A stretch of 64,000 bases of DNA from Salvator merianae (GCA_003586115.2 QVOM02000023.1:3909284-3973283); one strand, 5' to 3'; shown: positions 38,289 through 50,629, numbered from the stretch's first letter. Numbers and translations are program-made. The notes: generated by a model from the letters alone, not told the origin.

Positions 38289-38504
38289 GGCTGTGATCAC
38301 ACACAGGCAAAAAAAAGCATCTCTGAGGTGGCTCAGAGATGGCTTTGAGGTGGGATTGTTCACACACCAGTCTGCCCCTCCCCTTTCTCATGAACATTCT
38401 ATGCTAGAAAAGGTGGATTAGAGAAGGCTTGGGAACACAAGGGCCACACAGTGTCTCTATGAGGTGCCTCTGAGGCGCCCCTTTTGTTATGTCTGAACAC
38501 AGCC
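38289..38504. mobile_element. TIR element, family 3, copy 2, with CCA duplication
   Basis: 216 bp starting GGCTGTGATCACACACAGGC and ending TCTGAACACAGCC, flanked by CCA on both sides. Inner GCATCTCTGAGGTGGCTCAG and TGAGGTGCCTCTGAGGCGCC blocks match the inverted copy at 14559-14774. Confidence 0.72.
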
Positions 38505-39361
38505 CCAGTTACGATGCTCTAACACAAATTGAAGGTGCACCTATTGGAACATAGTTTCGGCTACCATGGCTCAAAAAGTGTATACAAGAGTTAGAAAAGT
38601 TTCAAAGATGGACAGTTCAAACAATTAAGGGGCAGGATTCTGGCAAATGATGCAGTGTTGTAAACAGCTAGAGCAACTCCTCTTTGAAAAAAAAGGTCTA
38701 GTGGAGATAGGCCCAAAGTTCTTTCCGTACTCCATGCCCCACAGAGGACCAACCAACAAATACATAGTATGGATTGGAAAAGAGATTCTCAAGCTTTTTG
38801 GCATGTTGACCCTTCCTTGACTTCCACCAAAACTTCACCCCCAGACCGTTTTTCTTGATTGAAATAAAATGTGCACTTATAGGTTCCTTCCTTGCGGCTA
38901 TAGGTCCAGAAGTCCAAGCAACGGGGCTGTTCTCTGTTGCAAATTAGAAGGTCCATCGCTTGCCAAGAAACCACCTGAAAAGTTTTTCTAGCACTGCTGC
39001 AACATTCATGGGGGTGAAGGAGGATGCATGAATCCAGCAGCTAACTACCCAAAACCACAATAGACATATGTGCACATGAGGGATCAGCATGAGACCTGTA
39101 AGTGGTTACAGAGATGCTTTGCCCTTCTCAACCCCAATCAATGCCTTGTGGACACACTCAAAGTTATTCTGTATTCCATCAGTATTTTAATATGCGGATA
39201 AAGAGGGCAGGGTGCTTCATATTAAGTCTTCATTCTGTACATACGGTCATTCACATTATTATTACAATTATGCTAAAAAAAAAAAAGGAGGATATTAAAA
39301 GCATGAAAAAAATAGTGGTCACAAATACCACTTTTATATGTCACCAAGCTCCAAACACTTA

Positions 39362-39795
39362 GGCTAGATCCAAACACCGGCTGAATATCTTGCTAACAGG
39401 CAAAATCCAGGAGAAAAAACCCTCTGGACTTATGGCCTATTAGCTAAACAAAGCAGGACCACAAGCTGTGTGTGAGTGATTTAGTGACGTGTACATCCAA
39501 GTATTTCATTGGTATGAAATATCCAGAATTCCGTGATGGTGACCACTGCACATGTGCGGCTGTCTTTTTCGGCCACCACACATGTGTAGTGGCCACAGTG
39601 AAGATGGAGGCTCTGTCCAGAAGATAAGTCATTTTGGGAAAACCCGCCATGAGAGTCGGGTTTTCCCAAAATAGGCTATCATGTGTTTTAGTGGAGATAT
39701 AGTGCAGTTATGATGGGATTGCCACAGATACATGTCACAATTCCACTATAGCAGTGGCATAATGGTGCTATATTCCCCCCTGTCTAGACTGGGCC
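39362..39795. mobile_element. TIR element, family B, copy 2, with TTA duplication
   Basis: About 434 bp between two TTA triplets, starting GGCTAGATCCAAACACCGG and ending CTGTCTAGACTGGGCC. It contains a perfect 15-bp hairpin at 39632-39671 (TTTTGGGAAAACCCG and its complement around a 10-base loop). Confidence 0.75.
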
Positions 39796-39841
39796 TTATA
39801 CCTCAGTTCCCCTGTAGGGATGTACTGGTTTTCATTCCATT

Positions 39842-40758
39842 TCATTCAGCTACAGTTTTATCTCGGACATGAATCCTTTGATGTTTATTGAGGTAAGAAT
39901 TGATGCTAAAGCTTTTTCCACACTCCAAGCATTGAAACGGCTTCTTCCGGGTATGGAGCCGCTGGTGTTGACAGAGCTGGGAGCTCTGACTGAAGCTCTT
40001 TCTGCACTCCAAGCAGTGATACGGTTTCTCCCCCGTGTGGATGCGCTGATGCTTGGTGAGGTCTGAACTGCTGATGAAGCCTTTCCCACACTCCAAGCAT
40101 TTATATGGTTTCTCGCCGCTGTGGGTTCTCTGGTGTCGGCGGAGCTCCGAACTTTGCCCGTAGCTCTTTCCGCATTCGAAGCACTTGTAGACTTTTTCTC
40201 CCCTCGGGTTTCTCTGGTGTCGAAGGAGCTGCGTGCTCCAGCTGAAACTCTTTCCACACTCCTGGCACTTGTACGGCTTTTCTCCAGTGTGGATTCTCTG
40301 GTGTCCGTTCAGCTGGGAACTCCGAGTGAAGCTTTTCCCACAGTTCACACACTTGTATGGTTTCTGCTTGGTGTGAATTCTCTGATGTTCACTAAGGTGA
40401 GAATTCCTGCTGAACCTTTTCCCGCAGTCCATGCATTTATACGGCTTCTCCCCTGTGTGGATCCTCTGGTGCCGACTGAGGTGTGAGGTATCACTGAAAC
40501 TCTTTCCACATTCCAAGCATTTGAACGGTTTTTCTCCCGAGTGGAACTTCTGGTGTTGTGTGAGGTTTGAACTGCCCGCAAAGCTCTTCCCACACTCAAG
40601 GCACTTATAGAGTTTCTTTTGTGCTTGAATTTCTTGATGCTTTGTGACCTTAAATGTTGATATTTTGCCACACTCACTGGACTCACTCTTCTTCACACCT
40701 ACTGGTGCCACAGATATTTTGCTCTCCTTCTGACTTTCTGATCTGTCAACTGCTGGGG
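39842..40758 (-). CDS. Unit 5 zinc-finger exon, SCAN-KRAB-ZNF gene
   Basis: Final coding exon of unit 5, from a TTCTATTCCAG acceptor (phase 1) to a TGA stop at 39842. After a linker ([20 protein letters not shown]) come nine C2H2 fingers. Eight keep all four zinc ligands; the fifth ends HQRNP, losing the second histidine. Linkers are mostly TGEKPY or SGEKPY. Helices include SSNLTQH, TSHLSRH, NSHLSEH, SSQLNGH, SSELRRH, SSDLTKH, SSQLCQH and NSYLNKH. The protein ends a few residues after the last finger and lacks the long SPGIS tail of units 2-4. Other exons are at 41566, 43279, 43718, 44899 and 45600. The finger exon shows no frameshift. DNA-binding nuclear repressor by family; target unknown. 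Confidence 0.95.
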
Positions 40759-41374
40759 CTGGAATAGAAAGAAAATGTCATTTAAAAGCCAAATAAATGT
40801 CTAGGACCTTAGCACAGGGAAGAAACAAAACATGGTGATGTCTGCTAGCTTGGACGGCTGAAGCAACAAGTGTGACATGACCTTAAGTCATGTTTTTGGA
40901 AAATTGATAGGTCTCTTTGTAGGTTCTGGTCCTCTGTTCCTATCAGTTCTGACCACTGGGCTTGTACAGACTGTAAAATGAAGAGCAGGGAGTATGAATT
41001 ATTTGTGTTCTGTAATTTATATAAATTGTACTGTACTGAATGAATTAATTTCTGTATTATCGACAATAATTTTTTAAAAAGTCAGCGAAAGCATGAAACA
41101 AACAATACACGCATGTGATAAGATGGACAATTCTGGGACACAATTGACCATTCTTCTATGGAATCCAAAGAATGGGAATAGGGGTTGGCCAGAGACAATC
41201 TAGCAATTGTGTATTTTATTTTCTTGAGAGATGGAAGATTATAAAAATTTTGAAGGTTGGATAGAGATTGTGAACCTGTGCTTAGAAAGTTTGATATGGC
41301 ACAAGGCTGGTCAGTTTAAGCTTGAAGAATGAAATCCTGAATCCCAAGGAAACAGGGAGAGGACTTGTCTAATC

Positions 41375-41505
41375 CAGCTTTCCACAAAATGGAGTCTCCA
41401 GATGTTGCTAAGAAGATTCTACCTCTCACCAGTTCCAGGGGCCAATTAGGTCAATGTTAAGGCATGATGGGAGATGAAATCTAGCAACATCCATGGTAAG
41501 GAGAT
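41375..41505. repeat. Decayed palindromic element in unit 5 intron
   Basis: Shares ATGATGGGAGATGAAATCTA and CTCCAGATGTTGCTA with the copy at 20105-20212, at the equivalent position beside KRAB-B. Confidence 0.4.
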
Positions 41506-41565
41506 AAATCTAGTACTGTGAAAATGTCACTTGAAAATTGAGGAGCCTACCTGCTGAGCTTCTGC

Positions 41566-41661
41566 CTTCTTCTGGGAAGTGATCATCAATTAATTCTCTT
41601 CCATCGTCTTCTTTTTCTATATAGGAGATGAGATCAGGATTGAAAATCAGGTGTCCTCTTC
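41566..41661 (-). CDS. Unit 5 KRAB-B exon (96 bp, GC donor)
   Basis: The exon keeps the 96-bp length, a GTGAAG acceptor and phase 1 at both ends. It encodes a diverged KRAB-B (GHLIFNPDLISYIEKEDDGR). The donor position reads GAAG/GCAGAA, so splicing would need the rare but accepted GC-AG class; otherwise the exon may be skipped. Confidence 0.65.
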
Positions 41662-42150
41662 CTTCACAAAGAAAGAAAAACACAGAATCTTACAGTTTGG
41701 ACAGTGCAATCAATTAGCTATGCATTATGGTGGACCTAAGAGTGCTTCTTAGTCAATATCTTTAGGTATACAGTCTAACATTTATCAAAAATGATAATGC
41801 GATTCCAGTTCAAGAAGTCCATTCTGAGGGATACTAAAATATTAGGTGTATTCCCTTTTTAATTTTTTTTTTTTTTTTTAAAGTATGGTCCTTGGCACCA
41901 AAGGAGAATGTATTTCTTTGGGTTTTGAGGTAAGAAAAACACACAAGCCATGAAAAAAATTCCACTTCTAAAGACTCAACAGGTTCTCTGCAAAATCTGG
42001 AAGGATTCCTCATGAAGTAACGGGGTTTTAATTATTTCTCAGAAAAACGGGGCACTGATTTTTGGGTCAATGTAAATGGTGTTTCTATATAACAAGTAAA
42101 TCCTTTCATTGAACCTGGTACAGACACTCTGGTGCTACAGTGGTTAAGAG

Positions 42151-42477
42151 TAGAGATGGGCAAGTTCAGCTTGTTTTTGGTTCGAATTGAACTGTTTGGT
42201 TCAAACCAGTTCAGACTGAACCAGCCCATGTTCGAAAGGGGCTGGTTTAACGCAAACTGTACCAGGGGTGTTCTGTGCACCACATATTCTCCTTTACACA
42301 GGGCTTTTTCAATGTATTTCAGTGATTTTTTTTAAAAATCAAACTGTTCATGAACATGTTCGAGTTCAGTATAGAACCATGATCTAGGTTCAACCACAGT
42401 TCTAGATTGAGCTGAAATCAATGAGCTTCTGTTTGAATTGAAACAAACCATGGTTTTTGAGTCCATGCACATCTCTA
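42151..42477. mobile_element. hAT-like TIR element with 8-bp duplication
   Basis: 327 bp starting TAGAGATGGGCA and ending TGCACATCTCTA. The flanks are GTTAAGAG (42143-42150) and GTTGAGAG (42478-42485), an 8-bp target duplication with one mismatch. No transposase. A fragment with the same end is near 11110-11187. Confidence 0.75.
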
Positions 42478-42879
42478 GTTGAGAGCAGTAAGCTAAAACA
42501 CAGAAGTCCCTTGATTTCAGTCTCCAATCTGTTATGGAAACTCATTTGGTCTTCCAAGCTACTGGCCAAATATCCTCCCTGCTTTGTGAATTCCTTGAGA
42601 AAGGGAAAGACTAAGGGAGTAAACCCTCACAGAAAATCCAGAATGGAGGCCCTAAAGCGGTTGGAAGGACCATGGATAACCTCTCTGGCAGCTCTACAGC
42701 CAACCCTGTGACTAATGTCATGTTTACACTTCTTTGGATCACATTAGGTAGACTGAGATGGAAACTCTGATACCTGGGCAACTCGCTTTCCACACCTTCA
42801 TGCCCAGGTTTTTGTAGTGTAATATTAGGCAGAAGAATGACAACAACTGGATATAGAAACCTATAGCTTCTGTGAGTGG

Positions 42880-43130
42880 GACAGACCCAGAAAACAGACT
42901 AGATATTAGAAAAAACTTTCTGGCAGTAAGCGTGATCAGTCAATGGAACAGGATGCCACAGAAGGTGGTGAGCTCTCCTTCGCTGGAGGTCTTCAAGGAG
43001 AGGCTGGACAGTCTGGGATGGTTTAGTGGATCCTGCACTGAGCAGGTGTTTGGACTTGATGACCCTGGAGGTCCCTTCCAACTCTGTGATTCTATGACTC
43101 TATGATTCTATGATTTTTTTTTTATTATTC
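42880..43130 (+). mobile_element. CR1 LINE 3' end
   Basis: Contains ACTTTCTGGCAGTAAG, GTCCCTTCCAACTCTG and several terminal ATTCTATG units. 5'-truncated. Confidence 0.9.
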
Positions 43131-43219
43131 TATGGTTCTTTGATTCTTTAATTTTTTTATTCTATGATTCTATGAACTGGGTGGACCCCCCCCCCCGCAA
43201 CCATTCAATACAGTTTTCA

Positions 43220-43453
<234 letters not shown>

Positions 43454-43717
43454 TCAACCATTATTAAAACTTAACAGGTCTGTCCAAAATTCACCGAAGG
43501 CAAATTGTTTTCCAGGAATTCAGGAACAACTTCAAGAAAACTATAGTTTTAAAATATTTTCTGAGGCAATTAGACATAGAAAAAGTAGAGAATGAAGAAA
43601 GAGACAGAAACGAAAAGCAAAACATAACAAAAACTTCCAAATGATATAAACAAACAAACATATGGCTTAGTAAAACCTGTTTATTTTTCTCTGACCCTTC
43701 TTCCGCATGTGTCTTAC

Positions 43718-43773
43718 CCGGGTAACAGTTCTGTCACACAGAGGAAATGCGCCTGAAGGAACCACTTCATTAT
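43718..43773 (-). CDS. Unit 5 linker exon, 56 bp
   Basis: Counterpart of the 65-bp exon, 9 bp shorter (three codons, frame kept). Acceptor CTGACAG, donor ACCCGG/GTAAG. It encodes roughly NEVVPSGAFPLCDRTVTR. Confidence 0.72.
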
Positions 43774-43995
43774 CTGTCAGGGGGGAAAGAAAGAGGAACG
43801 GGGTTTCAGATGGAGGTTACTGCCCGGATTCCCATTTTGTGTTTCTGTTTCCACCGCCTGTGTGCAATGAATTGGAAGCTGGAAGCTCCAATTCTTCATG
43901 GGATGATTCTAGCTCAGCATTTTCTGCCTTGAGCAACTGGTTGGAACAGGTGGATTCTCAACCATTGGACTGCATTGACTAAATCACAGCAACTA

Positions 43996-44128
43996 GGCCC
44001 TTTCTGCACTGGCCCTTATTCTGCAATATGTCCCAGTATAGGGACCTGTTCTCTACATGCTAATACAGACTACTGCAGGCCTCTATTCTAGGATATGTTT
44101 CAGAATAAGGCCCAGTGCTGAAAGGGAC
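43996..44128. mobile_element. TIR element, family A, copy 4
   Basis: 133 bp starting GGCCCTTTCTGCACTGG and ending CCAGTGCTGAAAGGGAC. The flanking triplets CTA and TTA differ by one base. Confidence 0.7.
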
Positions 44129-44177
44129 TTAGGTATGTCTCTTCTGCAGAACAGCTAACTTTTTATGCTCTCTCTAA

Positions 44178-44665
44178 GGGCCTTTCTGCACAGATGCTTA
44201 ATACAGATTAAGGGTCCGTGCAGTACACTTCTAAGTGCAGATCTATGATGCCACACACCCCTCCCACTGATTCACTCTATCTGCATTAGACAGAGCATGA
44301 TCTGGATTAAGGAGGTCTTAATCCGGATCACTGGTAGACCCATTCAATGGGGTCTACTAGCAGATCAGCATGGTCCTGATCTGGAATACAGGAGGTGTGT
44401 AGAAGGAATGTGTCTTGTGTTCGGGACACCTGGGGGGCACCCTTCAGCGGTGCACCATAGCTTTTGCTCCTAAACCTCAGAGGTGTGGTGGTACAACCAT
44501 GAAGCTCATGTGAACTCTGCAGCCACGGCGTGTGCTGACCCAGATCAGTGTTGTTGGTGCCTATGGTGCTGATCCAGCCCACACCTCTCTGTGGTCGGGA
44601 TCAGTGGACCAGGCTATTCCAGGTCTATTGATCCCAACGAAATGCAGGTAAGTGCAGAAAGGACC
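44178..44665. mobile_element. TIR element with GGGCCTTTCTGCAC ends and TAA duplication
   Basis: 488 bp starting GGGCCTTTCTGCAC and ending GTGCAGAAAGGACC, flanked by TAA on both sides. The ends match family A but the interior is different and longer. No transposase frame is seen. Confidence 0.75.
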
Positions 44666-44898
44666 TAAGTCTAGTTCTCCACAACCATGGCGGGGAGGTA
44701 CCTGGGAGTGGGCACCACCCTTGAAATGCCTGCAAAGTGGGAGATGAGGTGCTTGGCATGCTGCTGAAAGTGGAAACACGATGCCCAAGACCCTCCCAGA
44801 AAGCTCCCATGACGCAAAGTGGAGACGCCGCCTAGGTTTTGAGATTCCAAACCACAGTTTCTCTAGGCTTCACAGGTAATCCGGGCACACCCTCAAAC

Positions 44899-44965
44899 CT
44901 GACAGTGAATCCCGTTTCTCTTCCCCAGGGAAGTCTGCAGTCACTTTCATCTGTGGCTCTTGCAT
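44899..44965 (-). CDS. Unit 5 linker exon, 67 bp
   Basis: Acceptor GTTTCAG, donor TCAG/GTTTGAG. It encodes QEPQMKVTADFPGEEKRDSL followed by SG. Length and phase match the other units; the sequence is closer to unit 6. Confidence 0.75.
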
Positions 44966-45599
44966 CTGAAACAAAACAGAGGACAAACTATGCTGCTCTC
45001 TTCTGCGTCTTCCTTCTCTTCTACATTTCGCTGACGCTCGAAACGAAACCCTGGCTGTCCTAATCATTAAACAACATTCAGTAGATGGGAAAATGGCTTC
45101 AGTGGGTCATGCAATGAACAAATCATTTAAAAAAAAAAAATGGGAAAGGAAGACTATGAAATGTTATCCTTGGGTGATCTGCACAAATATCTTGGCCTCA
45201 CTGGAAGCTTTCTGTGGTTGCACAATAGGAAGGCCCATGCGAAAAGTGTATGGAATCTCTCGTTCGTTTTGCCCAAATGGAAAAATGGAAAATTGCACAC
45301 TTCGAGGGTGCAAAGACCCTGGTTCTATGAGAGACTGGCGTGTGGGGTCCATAATGCATCAACTTGTATACCCAAATAGTGTATGCTGTTGCATGACCTC
45401 ACCATGCCTGGTTTGACTGCATGTTGACCATAGAAAGATGGTTCCTTCTGGATCCAGAGGTGTGGCATGACAATGGAGTGGATGGGATGTCCACACCCTT
45501 GTTCCAGACCTGGCAAAGATCGAGGAAGACTAGGAAGTCTTGACCAACCCCCTCTAGTATCTCTTGGTACATGTTCTCCATGCTATGGGGGCTCCTCAC

Positions 45600-45893
45600 C
45601 TGTGTATTCAACTTTTTCTCCTCTTGCTGAGCCAACTGGAAGCCTTCGGCCAAGGCCACTGCCTGGCACAAGGTCTCTGGTCCACATTCTGTCACCCAGC
45701 ATGCCATTTCCTTTGGAAGGAGGCACAGAAACTGCTCCAAGACCACCAGCTCCACCATCTGCCTCTTGGTGTGTCTCTCCGGCTGCAGCCACCGATGGCA
45801 AAAGTTCCATAACTGGCTGCAAAGCTCTCTGGGCCCCCTGGCATCCTGGTAACAGAACGGCTTGGAGTTTCCATGTTCTGCATCTGATTTCAT
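45600..45893 (-). CDS. Unit 5 SCAN-domain exon (coding part)
   Basis: Start codon at 45893 (MKSDAEHG) and a complete SCAN domain: CYQDARGPRELCSQLWNFC, WLQPERHTKRQMVELVVLEQ, FLCLLPKEMACWVTECG and PETLCQAVALAEGFQLAQQ. Donor ATACACAG/GTGAGG, phase 0. The helix 2 segment is the same as in units 1 and 2, so heterodimers are plausible. The frame stays open upstream of the ATG, but no related sequence lies there. The acceptor is uncertain (a CATCCAAG near 45930 is possible). A donor-like CCAG/GTAACT at 46127 could close exon 1; the CCAAT module of the other units is not found here. Confidence 0.9.
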
Positions 45894-46313
45894 GCTGTCT
45901 TGGTCCAGGCAAGGGTGCAACCAAGTCTTGGATGAGGTGATGAGATACGTGGGGCTGATGGAACTTCTTCCTTGGTGGCCTGTTCTTGGAAGAGGTTTCC
46001 TAAATGGCAAAATAGAACAACCTGAATTGGAAGGAGAGGAGAGGACATTTATAAAACCAAGGCCTTGTCTCCACATCACTTCCAGAAGGGAATGGCTATA
46101 TCTCCACTTGCAGTGACATGAGTTACCTGGTGAGGAGTGTGCCACCTGTCTCCCAATTTTCACGTGAAGACACAGCTTTAGTGCATTCTTTCTACGAACA
46201 TGTTCCTCCACATGGACACATGGACACCACAGTTTCCCAATGAAAAAGGTGACAAATCTTTCAACAGCCAGAGAATACCAGAAAATGAACCCAGAGGCAG
46301 AAACATAAAGCCG

Positions 46314-46315
<2 letters not shown>

Positions 46316-46362
<47 letters not shown>

Positions 46363-46395
46363 GAAGGAAGGAAGGAAGGAAGGAAGGAAGGAAGG
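46316..46395. repeat. Tetranucleotide microsatellite (GAAA)n then (GAAG)n
   Basis: About 80 bases; the unit changes from GAAA to GAAG halfway. Confidence 0.95.
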
Positions 46396-46569
46396 TGAGA
46401 AAGGCAGGTGAACAAAAGCAAGCTACGTCGCTACACTGTTGTACAACTTCTCCTGGCCCCGGGACCCAATCTACACCCTACCAGGGGGCTCTGTGGGATC
46501 TTTTTTCTGTATCAACTGTCCCAAAGGTCTGAAGAACAGCATCCCCTCCCCACATTCAGACACTGTTTT

Positions 46570-46660
46570 TAGTGGGTTCTTAATTTGTTTTTATTGTTGT
46601 AGCTCACCCTGAGACCTTTGGGTATAGGGCAGGATAAAAATACAAGCAAGCTAAGACATA
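46570..46660 (+). mobile_element. LINE tail
   Basis: Repeats the TTGTAGCTCACCCTGAGACC and TTTGGGTATAGGGCAGGATA block seen at 21380-21430. Another tail ending in (AATC)n lies at 46840-46940. Confidence 0.5.
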
Positions 46661-46997
46661 AATAAAATCCTTGCAGGGCTGAACTTCATGCTCTGCCAAT
46701 CGTAACCCCAAAACTTTGATTATGCAACTGTAAAGGATCCCAAGACCTATACCCTTAGAGTCTCCGATGTCATAAGGCAGTTGCATGCACAAAACTGTCC
46801 AAGTATGGTTGTGCGGAATCTGTGTTTTAAATGTGTTTTAGTGTTTTGTGTTTTTATCATGCGCTGTGACCCTCCCTGGGACCTTCAGGTGAAGGGCAGA
46901 GTACAAATGTAATCAATCAATCAATCAATCAATCAATAAAATAAGAATAACCCATATTTTCGACATATGAAAAGAGCAGAGATTTACAGATTTTCCC

Positions 46998-47222
46998 TTT
47001 TGTTTTGTGAAAGTTTTAATTCTACTTCAGTCCACTTTCAGAGTGAGATAAGGGCATCCACAAATTAACAAGCTGTTTGCTTTCAGCATTATCTAACTCA
47101 GAAGATCCACTTTTGGGTTAGATAAAGTGGAAAGAAAATGACAGGTCACTTTGCTGATGTGTTGTCTACTCTGAAATTGGACTGAAACTGGATTAAAACT
47201 TAGGTGCGAATGCAGCTGAAGC
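46998..47222. mobile_element. TIR element, family 2, near-complete decayed copy
   Basis: Contains AGTTTTAATTCTACTTCAGT at the left and ACTGGATTAAAACTTAGGTG at the right, inverted to each other, with GCATTATCTAACTCAGAAGA between. Terminal bases have decayed. Confidence 0.6.
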
Positions 47223-47764
47223 AGAGTGGCAAAGCTAGGTTTTGAAAAGAATCAAAGCTCCTCCCCTTCTCTCCTCCCCATTGCATATAATTAAATAAAA
47301 GGCTCACTAAATTTAATTACTGATTCCCTGATCTTAAAAGTAGAACAAGTCAGAAAATAACTTCGCAAGGTTCTTGGTACTCCAGAAATACCCCAGTTCA
47401 GGTTTAAGACCGACGTACGGCTAAATGACCAGGTAGATAGTGTATGGGGCATGATAAATAACAGTTGGTTCTTATATATTCATTATCATTATACATACTA
47501 CCCTCTATGAAATTCAAATCATTTCAGTGAATAGGGACAATTCATTGAAGTTATCTGAATCACCAATATATACATACGATAAACTCAGTCTAATGCAACT
47601 CTTCCAAGTTTGGGACTTGTAGACCCATTTTAAACAAAAATTGTTATTGAAAAAAGCTGCATGTTGGCTTTGAATTATGTTTCTGACTGTACTGAAAATA
47701 TTATTCCTTGGCCCAGAATTTCAGACTTCCCATATTGCAGATTTTGGGGTTTGTATCAGGATGA

Positions 47765-48110
47765 CTCTAAAGGCTTTTTCCAGGGAGTCAAGAACAGGTG
47801 AAGGTTTTACCTTCATCTTCTGCTTTAGATGCCCAGAAGCAATTGGTGAGACAGGATGCTAGGCTAGATGGGCTGAGGCCTGATCCAGCAGGACTCCTCT
47901 TATCTAGAATTGATGCCTCCCCATGGGTTGGAGAGACAGACAGGGTGCCTCTAAAGGCCATTTGCAGGGAGTCGAGAGCAGGTGAAGGTTTCGCTTTTGT
48001 CTTCTGCTTGAGATGCCCAGAAGCAATTGGTGGGCCACCGTGTGAGATGGGATGCTGGACCAGAGGACAGTGACCTGATCCAGCACAGCTCCTCTTAGGT
48101 TCTTATGCAC
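47765..48110 (+). mobile_element. CR1-like LINE 3' fragments, two in tandem
   Basis: Two partial copies of the 3' end with AGGGAGTCAAGAACAGG and AGGGAGTCGAGAGCAGG, each followed by AGATGCCCAGAAGCAATTGG and CTGATCCAGCA. Confidence 0.75.
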
Positions 48111-50629
48111 AACATTTGGTGAATAAGGGATTCCTTTTGCATTCTGGCTGTTTCCCGGAGTGACCAAGCCAATACGATTGTACAGCATTCAGCAGTAGAT
48201 ATTTTTACCCATCTCTTGCTCTTTAGAGCTTCGTTTATTCCTGAATATTGAGGCTCCAAGTAACCACTGTGGCAAAAAGCAGCCAACAAATATCTCCTGC
48301 CTTTCTGCCCAGAAAGGGTCAAGTTCCCCATTAAAGAGATTTCAGGCAGAGGTCAGAACTACCTCATAGGAGAAATCCTGCAGTATTTCACACCTACTTG
48401 AAGTATTTGCAACTAGATTTCAGTTGCATTGTTGGAGTACTTGTTGCTTTTATTTGCAAAGATTTAGCTACATGGTCCTAAAATTCAGGGATGCTCACAG
48501 ATTGCTGCTTGGAATTTCTGTTCCTTTGCCTGACTAAAGAGACTTCCCAAAGGGGCAGGATTTCTGGCACAAAAATCTCCTCTTCGGAAAGAGACAACTT
48601 TGTATTTGCAGTGCATCTCATTTAGATTTCTGTTATCTCCCTTTGCCAAAATCTCAGGGTGTTGAACAAAACTCCCTAGGCTTCTACAAGCCATGAAATA
48701 CATGCCTTCACGACAACTGCAAGAACTAGGAACATGCATAAATCGAAAACCAGCCCACAAAATCCATGAACTGCAAGATAAAGTCAATTAGACACTACAA
48801 CAGGAGATAATATTGTCCCGGTACCCCTCCATCCCCAGGGTAGGGATTGCCCACTCAGGAGATGCGACAGATCCCAGGGAGGTCGGAAAATGGGTACCAC
48901 ATTTTCACTGCATCTTCTCCACACACCTACCCCCCCCACCCGGACTCACCTTTCAGGGGATGGAAATGCAGCATAAATGATGTTGCCTTGCTGGGAACCT
49001 TTATTTCAGGCGATAATGTTTCCAGCGGTGGAAATAAGGGAAACAGTCCAAATGCTCTGTGGAATGGAACGTCAGTTCCGTTCTCCCCCCCTTTCGTCCT
49101 CCCTTCCAGTATCTGAGTGGACTGGCAAAGCCCCCCCCCTCCCCCCGAGGTGGCAGCTCTGCTATTGACCCTTGGTTGCCCAGACAGTGGCACTGCCTTA
49201 GGGCAGGAAAGAAATCTGATTGAACGATGAAACAAGGATAAAAGGGCCTTTGGAATCACGTATCATAAAATGTTTCAAGTCAAACCAAATTCATCATGGC
49301 CAAAGAGACCCAAAGAACAGTATTACAATGTAAAGTTTTTTTAAAAACATGACAATTTTAGGCTGCATTGATTAGAGTTAATGAGCCACTCAAGACTTAA
49401 TGATAAATGTATTTGTGGATATTAACCATTTGTTAAATACTTGGGTATTTAAATTTATATGTATTGGATACAAGAGTCTTAAAATTGACATGTTTTTAAA
49501 AAAATTGAATTGTAATAGTGACCCTTGGGTATATTTGGCTGTAATAAATCTGATATAGTCTAGTCTATTGTTCTTACCTGTCCTAGTACCTTAGGATGAA
49601 GGGTGGGTTATTAACTTTTAAATAAATAAAAATGTGATGTGATGTAATATCATGGAATGTAATATATTTAATATAATGTAATATAATATTTCATTTAATG
49701 ATGATTCACTGTATAGTTGGTTTGAATTTATAACCTTCACAGCATACTTCTGTTGCTTTTTATACTTTTTATAATTTCTTACTGTGCTTTTTATTATTAC
49801 AGAACACGTATTGTATTCATTTATCACTTACCTGATCCTTTTGAGTTTTTTTGATTACTGGCTATAGGTAAGATTGACGATTTTGCACTGTAGAATTCTG
49901 AGCGAAAAAAATAAACCCACATACATATAAGTGCTTTTAGGAGGCAGTTCTTTGCCGTGTGCCTGCATCAGAGCTTCGGGGCAAATTTGTACAAGAATCC
50001 TGGTTTTCTAGGAGTGAGAAGAGATGTCAGGTATGCTATACTAGAGAAAAACTCTCTTGAATATGCCTCCCACAGAAATCTCTGATAAAAAACAATACAC
50101 ATTCCAGTTCTAAATTTCTAAATTTCAGCTGCCTAAGCCACAGACTTTACATTACAGAGTTTGTGGTATTTATTTATTTTTAATCAGAACTCAACAACAA
50201 TCAAAACTCTGCTCTGGTATTTTTATTTATTGTGCAGAGGGTAGACTATCTGTTGAGATGTTGGAATGGCAGGATTCCAATCTGCAGTTGGCTATTATTT
50301 ATTTATTTGCAGTTCTATCCTAGCTTATAGCCAAAATTCCCAGGTTAGGTTACAACATAACCAGCATAAAACGACCATTAAAATCCAAATCATGATGGTA
50401 GTTCTAATGAATGGCCTTGAGCCAATCACAGTCCTAGTCTACCTGGTAAGGTTGCTGCGAAAGATAAAATGAATAGGAGAAAAAATAAGTTACAGCACTT
50501 TATGTCCTTTGGAAGAAAAGTGGGTGGGCATGGCGTGAATAACGCATAACACAGAATTATGTGTTACCAGATTGTACTAAAAAGCCCTAATAATTTTCTC
50601 AACTGTTGTTGTTGTTTTTTCTGAGGAAG

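Larger units (their letters stand above)
37946..39841. other. Spacer between units 4 and 5, no gene seen
   Basis: Contains two TIR elements (38289-38504 and 39362-39795). A stretch at 38780-38900 resembles 28190-28330 left of unit 4, which indicates shared 3' flank. No coding exon is recognised. Confidence 0.55.
45894..50629. other. Spacer between units 5 and 6, no gene seen
   Basis: Contains a GAAA/GAAG microsatellite, LINE tails near 46570 and 46840-46940, a family 2 element, CR1-like 3' fragments and AT-rich DNA at 49300-49900. Open frames are short and have no recognisable domain. Confidence 0.55.

Noticed and set aside
38700..38750. Possible isolated zinc-finger remnant (EYGKNF)
   Set aside because: Only a few residues match and there is no neighbouring finger or linker.
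45894..46421. Upstream extension of the unit 5 SCAN frame
   Set aside because: The frame is open but runs through a microsatellite and has no similarity to the other units; the ATG at 45893 fits the family.
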